A DNA stretch of 30,793 bases from IMG/VR virus record IMGVR_UViG_3300035698_005145, positions 1 to 30,793 of that record. One strand, written 5' to 3'. Made by a program: the position numbers and the translations under genes. This DNA comes from a virus. Positions 22,248 to 29,408 of this stretch are shown here, piece after piece; position 1 is the stretch's first letter, and each line of letters begins with the position of its first letter. Under the pieces are notes generated by a model. It searched no databases. It had not been told where the DNA came from and saw nothing but the letters and a program-made list of their open reading frames with translations.

Positions 22248-24543
22248 GACAGTCATGTCTCAGATACGACCTATGCTCTTCACTTACTTAGAAGAACAAG
22301 GTAGGGACTTAAGTGGTACACACTTTCAGTGTCCCAACTCCCAAGCACACAGTAATGAAGATGAAACACCCAGTTGTAGTTTCTATCCAGATGAGGAACA
22401 CTTTCATTGTTTCTCTTGCAGTTCAGCAGGAGACATATTCAAAGCGGTTTCGCTTATAGAGGGAAGACCCACGCATGGTATTGAGTTCATTACGGAGAAT
22501 GTAGCGTATCTGGCTGACAAGTATAACATAGAGTACGAAACAGAAGTAGGTAACGAGGGACCAGAGGAAGATAAGACAGAGATACATAAGGTGTTGGAAT
22601 ACGCAGCACAGTTGCTATGCAACACTATGAAGGCAGAGAACCCTGTCACTAAGGATATCAAAACTTACATTAAGAAGAGAGGTTGGGAACATCTCGTTGA
22701 TGAGTTTGGCTTTGGTTGGTGCAGTTACGACAAATTGATAAACAAACTACGGGGACAGAAGTTTACAAACGAGGTAATGATACGAGCAGGGCTTTTAGCA
22801 GGAGAGGACCAAAAGAAGAAAGGCTTTCAAAAGTTCCTATTTGATGATAGATTAGTGTTTCCTATAAAGAATCACTTCGGTAGAGTGGTAGGCTTTGCAT
22901 CTAGAGACTACAGAGGACAGAAGAATGCTATACGCTATTTGAACTTTGGAAACTCTTCAGTGTACACGAAAGGAAGCATACTGTTCAACCTAGACAAGGC
23001 AAGAGCAGAAGGACATAAGTTGTACCTGGTAGAAGGATATGCTGATGCATTTACGTTACACCTTGCAGGAATAAAGAATGTAGTAGCCCTGTGTGGTAAG
23101 AACTTCACTCCAGCACAATACGCAGCATTATTGAAATGCGGGATACATCAAATAGTCTTCTGTTTGGATAACGAAGCAGGAGCGTTTACAAGTTTGGATA
23201 AGATACTACACACCCTGGTTACTGAGAAGACAGACCTAGAAGTGTTTGTGAAGAAGTTATCCGATACTAAAGACCCAGATGAGTACATACAGAAGCACGG
23301 GAAAGATAAGTTCTTAGCGTTACCAGAACAGACCATCTTTGAATACCAATTGGAGAAGTACGCAGACAGTCCAGATGAAGATATCTACAAGGATGAATGT
23401 CTGAATGTAATCGCTAATGAGGAAAGTGCGATTGCGCAAGAGAGGCTCATTAGGAGGATGTCGGAGACGATGAATCTTAGTGAGAGTGCTATCACACAAG
23501 AGTTACATGGGTTTGATGGGGAGGCGACTAAGGGGGTATTGTTAGAGGATGTGTTAGGAGAGATGGAGAAGATGGAGTCAGCCATAAACACATTCGAGGA
23601 ATGGTCTTGGAGTAGAGGAGAACTACTAGGGTTACATATGGGTTGGCCTACACTCACAGCAAAGATGGAAGGACTACAGAACGCTTTGTATTTGGTAGCA
23701 GGAAGGTCAAACATAGGTAAGTCTACGTTCTGTTTAGAGATGGCACACAACGTTATAATGCACAACCCAGATAAGGTATTCGTGCTGTACTTTAGTATTG
23801 ATGACAATACGAACAAGGTGCTACCGAGGATATTAGCCAGCCATTCAGGGATAGAGATAAACGTTTTATCGAATCCCATACATAAGATACGAAACAATGA
23901 TGCTATCACAACCGAGCAAAGTGCGATGTTAGAACAGAAAAGAGATGAAGCAGTACATCATCTACGATGGTTATCCAACCAGTGGGTAGTGAAAGATGTA
24001 GGAGAGGGTAGGTCACTTGAGTACATGGAGAAGGTTATACGAATGTATAAGACTATCGCAAAGGATAAGCAGTTGGTGGTCTTCATCGACAACCTACATA
24101 AGATGACTACAGAGACTGGAGGAAAGGAAACGAGAGATAAGTTCACTCACATTAGTGAAGGACTGAAGAGGATAATCAATACATACGATGTACCTTTAGT
24201 TGCAACAGCAGAGATAAGAAAGATGCAGGATAGGTTAACTTGGCCTACAGAAGAAGACATCAAAGAGACTATTGATTTAACTTATGATGCAGATGCAGTC
24301 TTCTGTTTGCATAACGAACATACGATGTTAGAGGATAGTACGAAGACTAAATTGTACCATGTAACAGATGAAGGAATAGTCTTGCCCGTGATTGGTTTGT
24401 GGGCGAGGAAGAATAAACTGTCAGAGTTTAAAGGAAGAACCTACTACAAATTCTACCCTTCTTTAGCAAGAGTGGAAGAGTGTAATGAGCAGGAAAGAGT
24501 AGCATATGATAGGGTAGGGGATAACAACAAAGGAGGGTTCTAA
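22228..24543 (+). CDS. Primase-helicase, T7 gp4-like
   Basis: 771 residues; ATG 22228 follows tggaggatt and overlaps the polymerase gene by 20 bases (an earlier Met in frame lacks an RBS). A zinc-binding domain (CPNSQAH…CSF…HCFSCSSAGD, about 34-72) is followed by a TOPRIM primase core with VEGYADA (about 268) and LDNEAG. The DnaB-like helicase has Walker A GRSNIGKST (about 492) and Walker B VVFIDNLHKM (about 615). It unwinds DNA and primes synthesis for the adjacent polymerase; no separate primase or DnaB-like helicase is visible in the window. Confidence 0.9.
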   Translation: MRIKNLETVMSQIRPMLFTYLEEQGRDLSGTHFQCPNSQAHSNEDETPSCSFYPDEEHFHCFSCSSAGDIFKAVSLIEGRPTHGIEFITENVAYLADKYNIEYETEVGNEGPEEDKTEIHKVLEYAAQLLCNTMKAENPVTKDIKTYIKKRGWEHLVDEFGFGWCSYDKLINKLRGQKFTNEVMIRAGLLAGEDQKKKGFQKFLFDDRLVFPIKNHFGRVVGFASRDYRGQKNAIRYLNFGNSSVYTKGSILFNLDKARAEGHKLYLVEGYADAFTLHLAGIKNVVALCGKNFTPAQYAALLKCGIHQIVFCLDNEAGAFTSLDKILHTLVTEKTDLEVFVKKLSDTKDPDEYIQKHGKDKFLALPEQTIFEYQLEKYADSPDEDIYKDECLNVIANEESAIAQERLIRRMSETMNLSESAITQELHGFDGEATKGVLLEDVLGEMEKMESAINTFEEWSWSRGELLGLHMGWPTLTAKMEGLQNALYLVAGRSNIGKSTFCLEMAHNVIMHNPDKVFVLYFSIDDNTNKVLPRILASHSGIEINVLSNPIHKIRNNDAITTEQSAMLEQKRDEAVHHLRWLSNQWVVKDVGEGRSLEYMEKVIRMYKTIAKDKQLVVFIDNLHKMTTETGGKETRDKFTHISEGLKRIINTYDVPLVATAEIRKMQDRLTWPTEEDIKETIDLTYDADAVFCLHNEHTMLEDSTKTKLYHVTDEGIVLPVIGLWARKNKLSEFKGRTYYKFYPSLARVEECNEQERVAYDRVGDNNKGGF

Positions 24544-24941
24544 TGATAATTGGTAAGGATTTCGTATTTGATTCCGCACATAAGTTGCTCAATCACGAAC
24601 ACGGAGAGGCGTGGAATAGACAGATGTTTGGGAAGTGCAATGACATACACGGGCACACCTACAAGTTAAGGGTTGAAATAGGTGGTGGAGTTAGTACAGA
24701 TGACGGGATGCTGATGAACTTCGTAGACCTGAAGGAACTTGTTAATGCGCAAATCATAGATAAGGTAGACCATCAGTTTTTGAATGATGTAGAGATATTT
24801 GGAGGCTGTATCTGTACCGCGGAGAATATGGTAAGAGCCTTTTGGAAGATTCTTGAACCGAAGGTTTTGGAACTGAAGTGTTCTCTCCACTCGCTTACTC
24901 TTTGGGAGACCCCAACAAGTTATGCAAGGATGGCAAGATGA
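24543..24941 (+). CDS. queD: 6-carboxy-tetrahydropterin synthase QueD
   Basis: 132 residues, ATG overlapping the previous TAA (TAATG). It converts dihydroneopterin triphosphate, made by FolE, to 6-carboxytetrahydropterin. FVFDSAH (zinc His13), KCNDIHGHTY (catalytic Cys32, zinc His36 and His38), DHQFLND and the late LWETP Glu are all present. Length matches bacterial QueD. It is followed by queE with a 4-base ATGA overlap. Confidence 0.93.
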   Translation: MIIGKDFVFDSAHKLLNHEHGEAWNRQMFGKCNDIHGHTYKLRVEIGGGVSTDDGMLMNFVDLKELVNAQIIDKVDHQFLNDVEIFGGCICTAENMVRAFWKILEPKVLELKCSLHSLTLWETPTSYARMAR

Positions 24942-25540
24942 AGCTAAGAGTTAACGAGGAATTCGTAGGTATACAAGGAGAGGGAAGGTTCGCAGGAGTC
25001 CCTATGCAGTTCATACGTCTGTCAGGATGTAATAGAGATTGTCCTTGGTGCGATACTTCTTACCATACGAGTGGTACGTACTTGAGTAAGAGTAAGTTCA
25101 ACAATCTCGTTCAGGATGCTGGATACGTATGCTTAACTGGAGGAGAACCTTTGGTACAGAGAGCAGCAGTAGAAGAGTATATGATGGAAGTGTTCACTAC
25201 AGATGTACATATAGAGACGAATGGAGATTTGTTAATGGAAGAAGACTTTCAGATGTTTGACCATATCTCCATAAGTCCCAAGGAGTTGATAACCGCCAGA
25301 AGAGTATTCGCAATGCAGAAGGAAGGAATAGCCACTTGGGATATAAAGGTAGTTACAGACTTCGAAACAGTAGGAGCAGATATGTTACCATATGCAACTA
25401 TGCTGATGCCTTTGACTACTGGTAATCCAAAGAAGGACCTGATGATAAAGAAGAAGGTTTGGAATTATTGTTGGAGAAAAAAACTAAGATATTCCCCTAG
25501 ACTTCATGTAGATGTTTGGGGTACAAAAAAAGGAGTGTGA
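24938..25540 (+). CDS. queE: 7-carboxy-7-deazaguanine synthase QueE
   Basis: 200 residues; the ATG at 24938 overlaps the queD TGA, and the longer upstream frame is a shadow inside queD. EEFVGIQGEG is the typical N-terminus, and CNRDCPWCD (Cys31, 35, 38) is the radical SAM C-x3-C-x2-C cluster site. LTGGEPL follows. QueE rearranges carboxytetrahydropterin to CDG, the direct precursor of preQ0. The length is close to the shorter QueE proteins. Confidence 0.93.
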   Translation: MKLRVNEEFVGIQGEGRFAGVPMQFIRLSGCNRDCPWCDTSYHTSGTYLSKSKFNNLVQDAGYVCLTGGEPLVQRAAVEEYMMEVFTTDVHIETNGDLLMEEDFQMFDHISISPKELITARRVFAMQKEGIATWDIKVVTDFETVGADMLPYATMLMPLTTGNPKKDLMIKKKVWNYCWRKKLRYSPRLHVDVWGTKKGV

Positions 25541-25541
25541 T

Positions 25542-26210
25542 ATGGGACCTGAAGAAGTATTATTGGTATTGAGTGGCGGAATGGATAGTGCCACACTACT
25601 AGGTAAGCTAGTAGAAGAAGGGAAGTTCGTACACTGTGTAACATTTGACTATGGGCAGAGACATAGTAAAGAGATTGAATGTGCGAAGGAACTAGTAAAG
25701 TATTACAGTGGGGACTCTGCAACACACCATATCGTACAGTTTCCTTCCTTTGGAGGAAGTGCTTTGACAGATGAGGGTATAGCAGTTCCAGAGGGTAACT
25801 ACGATGAAGAGAGCATGAAGGCAACAGTAGTACCTAATCGCAATATGATAATGCTTAGTCTTGCAGCAGCCTTAGCAGAGACTCTGAAGTACGTAGAGCA
25901 TATCTACTATGGAGCCCATAGTGGTGACCATGCAATCTATTGGGACTGCCGTCAGGACTTTTTAGAGGATATCAACATAGTACTTAGCGGTAATGATATC
26001 AAGGAATTACAGATACTTGCTCCGTTTGTTGGACTTGACAAAGGAGACATAGCGTGCATGGGTAAAGCATTAAAGGTTCCCTATCAGCTTACTTGGACGT
26101 GTTACAAGGGAGAAGAGAAGGCATGTGGGGTATGTGGTAGCTGTAGAGAGAGACTAGAAGCGTTTGGTAAAGCAGATATGACTGACCCCCTTATCTACGA
26201 GGAGGTGTAA
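25542..26210 (+). CDS. queC: 7-cyano-7-deazaguanine (preQ0) synthase QueC
   Basis: 222 residues from the ATG at 25542, which follows aaaaaggagtgtgat. The PP-loop SGGMDS (11-16) activates CDG with ATP, and the C-terminal zinc site shows C…C-x2-C-x2-C (CGVCGSC). FDYGQRHSKEIECAKELV is a classic QueC block. After it, YYSGDSATHHIVQF carries a Ser-Gly-Asp where many QueC sequences have a short loop. No amidotransferase domain is fused, so the product should be preQ0, not archaeosine base; that fits the need for ArcS and RaSEA. Confidence 0.94.
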   Translation: MGPEEVLLVLSGGMDSATLLGKLVEEGKFVHCVTFDYGQRHSKEIECAKELVKYYSGDSATHHIVQFPSFGGSALTDEGIAVPEGNYDEESMKATVVPNRNMIMLSLAAALAETLKYVEHIYYGAHSGDHAIYWDCRQDFLEDINIVLSGNDIKELQILAPFVGLDKGDIACMGKALKVPYQLTWTCYKGEEKACGVCGSCRERLEAFGKADMTDPLIYEEV

Positions 26211-26653
26211 TGGGCTATTTTAAGGGACACAAACATTCAGAGGAGACTCGAAAGAAATTAAGCGTTTCTTGGAAAAAGAAGTATAAGAAAGGTTACGTAA
26301 ATCCTCTGAAAGGACTAGTGAGAGAAGATATTTCTGGAGATAAAAATCCAGCTAGAAGAGAAGACGTTAAAGAAAAGATAAAGAAGAATGTTAGGAGAGG
26401 GGAGGAACACCCCTTCTATAAGGATGGCATGGCTAGAAAGATTACGGAGTATAGAGAAGCACACCCTACTTGTGAGGTGTGTAAAAAGAGAAAAACTAGA
26501 TATGTTCATCATAAAGATTGGAATAGGGAGAATAATAACAAAGGTAATTTTGCTGCTGTGTGTACTATATGTCATGATAGTATACATAGGGATAAGTGTC
26601 GTTTTTGTGAGAATACCTTTAAGTGCCACGAGGAGAGTTATGAAACAGTCTAA
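26210..26653 (+). CDS. NUMOD3-HNH homing endonuclease
   Basis: 147 residues, overlapping the queC stop by one base (TAATG). The N-terminus has NUMOD3-type repeats (GHKHSEETRKKLSVSWKK; GLVREDISGDKNPA), DNA-binding modules of homing endonucleases. The HNH domain follows: CEVCKKRK, YVHHKDWNRENNN and CTICHDSIH, plus a second Cys pair (CRFC). Free-standing HNH genes often sit between genes of a phage operon and spread by copying themselves into uninfected alleles. It interrupts the queC-phosphoribosyltransferase order. Confidence 0.85.
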   Translation: MGYFKGHKHSEETRKKLSVSWKKKYKKGYVNPLKGLVREDISGDKNPARREDVKEKIKKNVRRGEEHPFYKDGMARKITEYREAHPTCEVCKKRKTRYVHHKDWNRENNNKGNFAAVCTICHDSIHRDKCRFCENTFKCHEESYETV

Positions 26654-27029
26654 ACACATAATTACGTGGGAGCAGTATTTGAAGGATGTAAAGGAACTGG
26701 CGGATAAACTGAATGATGTAAAAGATATCACAAATCATTCTCTCTTTCCTATTCCTCGTGGAGGGTTGTATATTGCTGCAGGATTATCTTATCACTTGGG
26801 TGCTCCAGTAGCTGGGAATTTGTATTGCTCTTCGGAGTATCTTATAGTTGTGGATGATGTATCGGACACTGGTAAGACTTTGAAGGCGTTCAAGGATGGT
26901 AAGAGAAGAATTGCTACTCTATATAGGAAGGATGGTACAGAAGTGGAACCAGACTTTTGTGTCAGAACTATTAACGAATGGATTATTTTCCCCTGGGAGG
27001 ATGATGATGGCAGTGACCGAAGTGTTTAA
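26640..27029 (+). CDS. Phosphoribosyltransferase
   Basis: 129 residues; ATG 26640 lies behind cacgaggagagtt and overlaps the HNH gene by 14 bases. LIVVDDVSDTGKTL is the PRPP-binding loop and FPIPRGGLYIAAGLSYHLG matches the PPi-binding region of xanthine-guanine type phosphoribosyltransferases. It is shorter than Gpt (about 150). In this setting salvage of guanine to GMP would feed FolE, but a role with 7-deazaguanine bases is possible. Confidence 0.8.
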   Translation: MKQSKHIITWEQYLKDVKELADKLNDVKDITNHSLFPIPRGGLYIAAGLSYHLGAPVAGNLYCSSEYLIVVDDVSDTGKTLKAFKDGKRRIATLYRKDGTEVEPDFCVRTINEWIIFPWEDDDGSDRSV

Positions 27030-27162
27030 ACAAAAGATGAGGGAGTTAGCACTTCCTGGAGGACCCAATAGTAGATTGGGCTCTCGCTTCTCTACGGAAG
27101 ATTGGCCATATTGGCGAGAAGCATTGGAATTGGAAGGGTGGAGTATCCCGAGGGTGGTCTGA
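27007..27162 (+). CDS. Short ORF overlapping an HNH frame
   Basis: 51 residues; ATG 27007 is best placed behind tgggagg, overlapping the phosphoribosyltransferase end. The product (ELALPGGPNSRLGSRFSTED in its middle) was not recognised. The +1 frame of the same bases encodes the NUMOD-like start of an HNH protein, so this may be the 5' part of a frameshifted HNH gene rather than an independent gene. Confidence 0.35.
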   Translation: MAVTEVFKQKMRELALPGGPNSRLGSRFSTEDWPYWREALELEGWSIPRVV

Positions 27163-27319
27163 AAGAGTAGTTAAGAAGACGCATTGTGAAATGTGTGGTA
27201 CCAAGGAGAAGAGATTAGCTATTCACCACAAGGACGGCAACCCCAGAAACAATAGAAAAGAGAACCTACAAGTATTGTGTTACTTGTGCCACAATACTAA
27301 AGCACACGAGAGGAGGTGA
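27050..27319 (+). pseudogene. HNH endonuclease frame without a start codon
   Basis: This frame is open between stops at 27047 and 27317. It reads GHIGEKHWNWKGG (about 27104-27142), then CEMCG, IHHKDGNPRNNRKENLQVLC and CH, a full HNH core of the WKGG type that resembles the gene at 26210. No ATG, GTG or TTG precedes the GHIGEKHW part in frame. A +1 frameshift from the upstream ORF at 27007 would join both parts. It may be a degraded gene, a sequencing error, or an unusual start. Confidence 0.7.
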
Positions 27320-27322
27320 GAA

Positions 27323-27766
27323 ATGGATACCAAAGCAGTTATCGAAGAGTTAGGATTAGACGTTAGTCAACTAACTGCATTAGAACAGGAAGTCAAGGAA
27401 TATACTTATGACATTCCTTTCGATGCAGCCAAGATACTAATGACTAAGATGTGGGCTATGAAGTCTACTACATCTGAATGGATTACCAAGAGCAAACGTT
27501 TGACTCTTGCCAGGAAGAGAGCGATGGAGAAGATACATTTAGTCTTGAAGACTGAGTGTGAGGAGAAGACTGATGCAGGTAAGAATAGGTATGCAAGTGC
27601 TGATGAAGGTTATCAAGCAGCAGTGGAAGCATATGATGCAGCAGTGTTAGTTCAAGAGTTCTTGAACATGAAGAGGATTGACTTAACTGAAGGACACTTC
27701 ATGTGTAAGGACTTGAGAAGGGAAGGGAGCGACGAATACAAAGGTAGTAAAGAGGGAGAATTTTAA
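27323..27766 (+). CDS. Helical protein next to SSB, unknown
   Basis: 147 residues behind gagaggaggtgaga. Almost entirely alpha-helical with charged heptad-like stretches (KSKRLTLARKRAMEKIHLVL). It lies directly upstream of the SSB gene, and a RecA/UvsX-like recombinase follows 2 kb on; its length is near that of UvsY-type recombination mediators (137 in T4), but no sequence signature supports that. It may be a recombination or replication accessory protein. Confidence 0.5.
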   Translation: MDTKAVIEELGLDVSQLTALEQEVKEYTYDIPFDAAKILMTKMWAMKSTTSEWITKSKRLTLARKRAMEKIHLVLKTECEEKTDAGKNRYASADEGYQAAVEAYDAAVLVQEFLNMKRIDLTEGHFMCKDLRREGSDEYKGSKEGEF

Positions 27767-27790
27767 GTACACTAAACAGGAGGTAACACA

Positions 27791-28519
27791 ATGGTAGAAG
27801 ACAAAGGAGCGTTTGGTACAGACTATGCTGAGAACGAATGGGGAGAAACAAGAGCGGACAAGGAGTCGGCTCGAGGCAATCTCACTTCGCTTAAGCTAGT
27901 GGACAAAGAGACAGTTCAAGTAAGGTTCTTGGGCAAGAGAAAGGAAACACTCATTCACTGGAACGCACATCCAGAGAAGAAGATGCTTGTATGTGCAAGA
28001 CAGGATGACCCAAAAGCAGAATGTCCTATCTGTGACTATGTGGAGCGCATAGGAGATAGTGACACGAAGGCAAAGTGGAGGTGTTACATAAATGTCCTCG
28101 ATAGGAGGGATGGTACTATAAAGCAATGGGATTTTGCACCACAGACGAAGCAACAGTTGCATTCTATCATCGCAAACAGGAATGATATTAATGCCGACAG
28201 TCCTCTTGCGAAGTTCGAGATAAGGATAACTCGAAAGGGGGCGGGTATAGATACAAAGTATGAGTTCAAGATTGCTAATCAACCTACTGAGTTGACTCCT
28301 GAGGATGTTGAACTTGTGAAGGAAGGCGTTCAGGATTTGGATAAGGTTTATGTTCCAACAGACCTTACTACCTTGAAGGAACTCTTCCCAGCGGGAGCAG
28401 CTCCAGCAGCAGTGCCTAAGGCAGAACCAGCGGCGAAAGCAGCACCAGTAGCGAAAGCAGCTCCAGCGGCGAAAGCAGCTGCTCCGGTAGCAGATGCAGC
28501 AGACGATACGTTGTTCTAA
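27791..28519 (+). CDS. Single-stranded DNA-binding protein, gp32-like
   Basis: 242 residues behind caggaggtaacaca. Around residues 57-81, HWNAH…C and CPICDY give a zinc site, and RCYINVLDRRDGTIKQWDF with FEIRITRKGAGIDTKYEF forms the OB-fold strands of phage gp32-like SSBs. A low-complexity Ala/Pro/Lys linker (about 202-235, imperfect AAPVAKAAP repeats) leads to the acidic tip DAADDTLF, the partner-binding tail of SSBs. It protects single strands during replication and recombination. Confidence 0.8.
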   Translation: MVEDKGAFGTDYAENEWGETRADKESARGNLTSLKLVDKETVQVRFLGKRKETLIHWNAHPEKKMLVCARQDDPKAECPICDYVERIGDSDTKAKWRCYINVLDRRDGTIKQWDFAPQTKQQLHSIIANRNDINADSPLAKFEIRITRKGAGIDTKYEFKIANQPTELTPEDVELVKEGVQDLDKVYVPTDLTTLKELFPAGAAPAAVPKAEPAAKAAPVAKAAPAAKAAAPVADAADDTLF

Positions 28520-28524
28520 ACTAA

Positions 28525-28617
28525 GCGGATGATGAAGGGTGTGCGAGCTGTCGGAAAATAAGGCTTGAAGAGGCTCATGGCGACAGCTGTTAAGAAATCT
28601 TCCACACCCGTTTCCGC
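28525..28617 (+). ncRNA. Predicted structured RNA between SSB and RuvC-like genes
   Basis: Nested complementary segments: GCGGA (28525) with TCCGC (28613), GGGTGTG (28537) with CACACCC (28603), and AGCTGTCG (28546) with CGACAGCT (28581), plus a small AAG/CTT hairpin and an inner GCTT-GAAG-AGGC helix. All arms are perfect or nearly so, and the structure ends one base before the RBS (aaggagg) of the next gene. It looks like a cis-acting leader, perhaps for translational control. It is not a tRNA, since no T-loop consensus is present. Confidence 0.6.
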
Positions 28618-28627
28618 AAGGAGGGGT

Positions 28628-29110
28628 ATGAACATATTAGCAATAGACCAATCTTTAGTAGAGTCAGGCATATCTGTAAGAGGAGAAGAGACGAATGGTA
28701 TAGAAACTTCTACTCTTAAGTCAGGCAAGCTAATAGGGTTGGCAAGATTACAATACATTAGAAACGAAGTAGCAGCGTTATTAGAGAGGTACGAGATACA
28801 AGTGGTAGTAATGGAAGGGTACTCATTCGGTTCACAGGGTATGTCGGTGTTTAACTTAGGAGAACTAGGAGGAATACTGAAGTTAATGTTTAAGGATAGA
28901 GGAATAGACCTTCATACTATACCACCATCAACGCTTAAGAAACACATAGTTGGAAAGGGTAACGCTAAGAAAGAAGAGATGCTCCTTAAGATATACAAGA
29001 AGTGGGGAGTTGAATTTTCTAACAACAACGCAGCAGACTCGTATGGACTTATGAAGTACTACGAAGATGTGATAGAGGGGAACCATGAGTACGACGGACA
29101 AGGGGAATGA
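28628..29110 (+). CDS. RuvC-like Holliday junction resolvase
   Basis: 160 residues from ATG 28628 behind aaggaggggt; the frame is open further upstream but that part is the structured leader. The RNase H-fold acids are visible: Asp7 (ILAIDQS), Glu63 (VVMEGYSFG) and the C-terminal Asp137 (NNNAADSYGLM). PPSTLKKHIVGKGNAKKEEM is the conserved RuvC block contacting DNA. It would resolve branched recombination and replication intermediates before packaging. Confidence 0.88.
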   Translation: MNILAIDQSLVESGISVRGEETNGIETSTLKSGKLIGLARLQYIRNEVAALLERYEIQVVVMEGYSFGSQGMSVFNLGELGGILKLMFKDRGIDLHTIPPSTLKKHIVGKGNAKKEEMLLKIYKKWGVEFSNNNAADSYGLMKYYEDVIEGNHEYDGQGE

Positions 29111-29408
29111 ACTAGAGCAACACGTCATACAAAATGTGCTACTGTATGACAACACAGCCCGAAAAGCTCCTAAGGAAGATGGAGATGTGCTATGCGAAGA
29201 CCACATAATCGAGTGTAAGAATTTCAATACGAAGAGCATCACTATAGATGAAGACCACATGGAGAAGATAGAGAGACGTGCTTATGCACTAGGTAGGATG
29301 CCCGCATACGTTAGGAAGAACCGTACAGGCAGAGTTTCTATAACGATGAACTTTGAAGATTTCGTATACTTAATGGAGAGGTTTCATGGACAAGACCGAA
29401 AAGATTGA
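29085..29408 (+). CDS. PD-(D/E)XK nuclease, resolvase-like
   Basis: 107 residues overlapping the RuvC-like gene by 26 bases. The N-terminal Glu, GDVLCEDHIIECKNF (Asp…Glu-x-Lys) and a following helix give the PD-(D/E)XK core in the short form of archaeal-type Hjc or VRR-NUC-like nucleases. It lies between two recombination genes, so a junction or DNA-end nuclease role fits. The exact family cannot be decided. Confidence 0.7.
   Translation: MSTTDKGNELEQHVIQNVLLYDNTARKAPKEDGDVLCEDHIIECKNFNTKSITIDEDHMEKIERRAYALGRMPAYVRKNRTGRVSITMNFEDFVYLMERFHGQDRKD

Noticed and set aside
26388-26639. N-terminal extension of the phosphoribosyltransferase frame
   Set aside because: It overlaps the well-supported HNH gene and has no RBS; ATG 26640 has one and starts just before the conserved domain.
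28525-28617. Possible tRNA or tmRNA-like cloverleaf
   Set aside because: GCGGA/TCCGC closes the structure, but there is no GTTCGA-type T-loop, no anticodon arm of 5 bp with 7-base loop, and no CCA-like end.
28525-28627. preQ1 riboswitch upstream of the RuvC-like gene
   Set aside because: Tempting in a preQ0-making phage, but the layout does not fit the small H-type pseudoknot of class I or the class II arrangement I recall, and the controlled gene is a nuclease.
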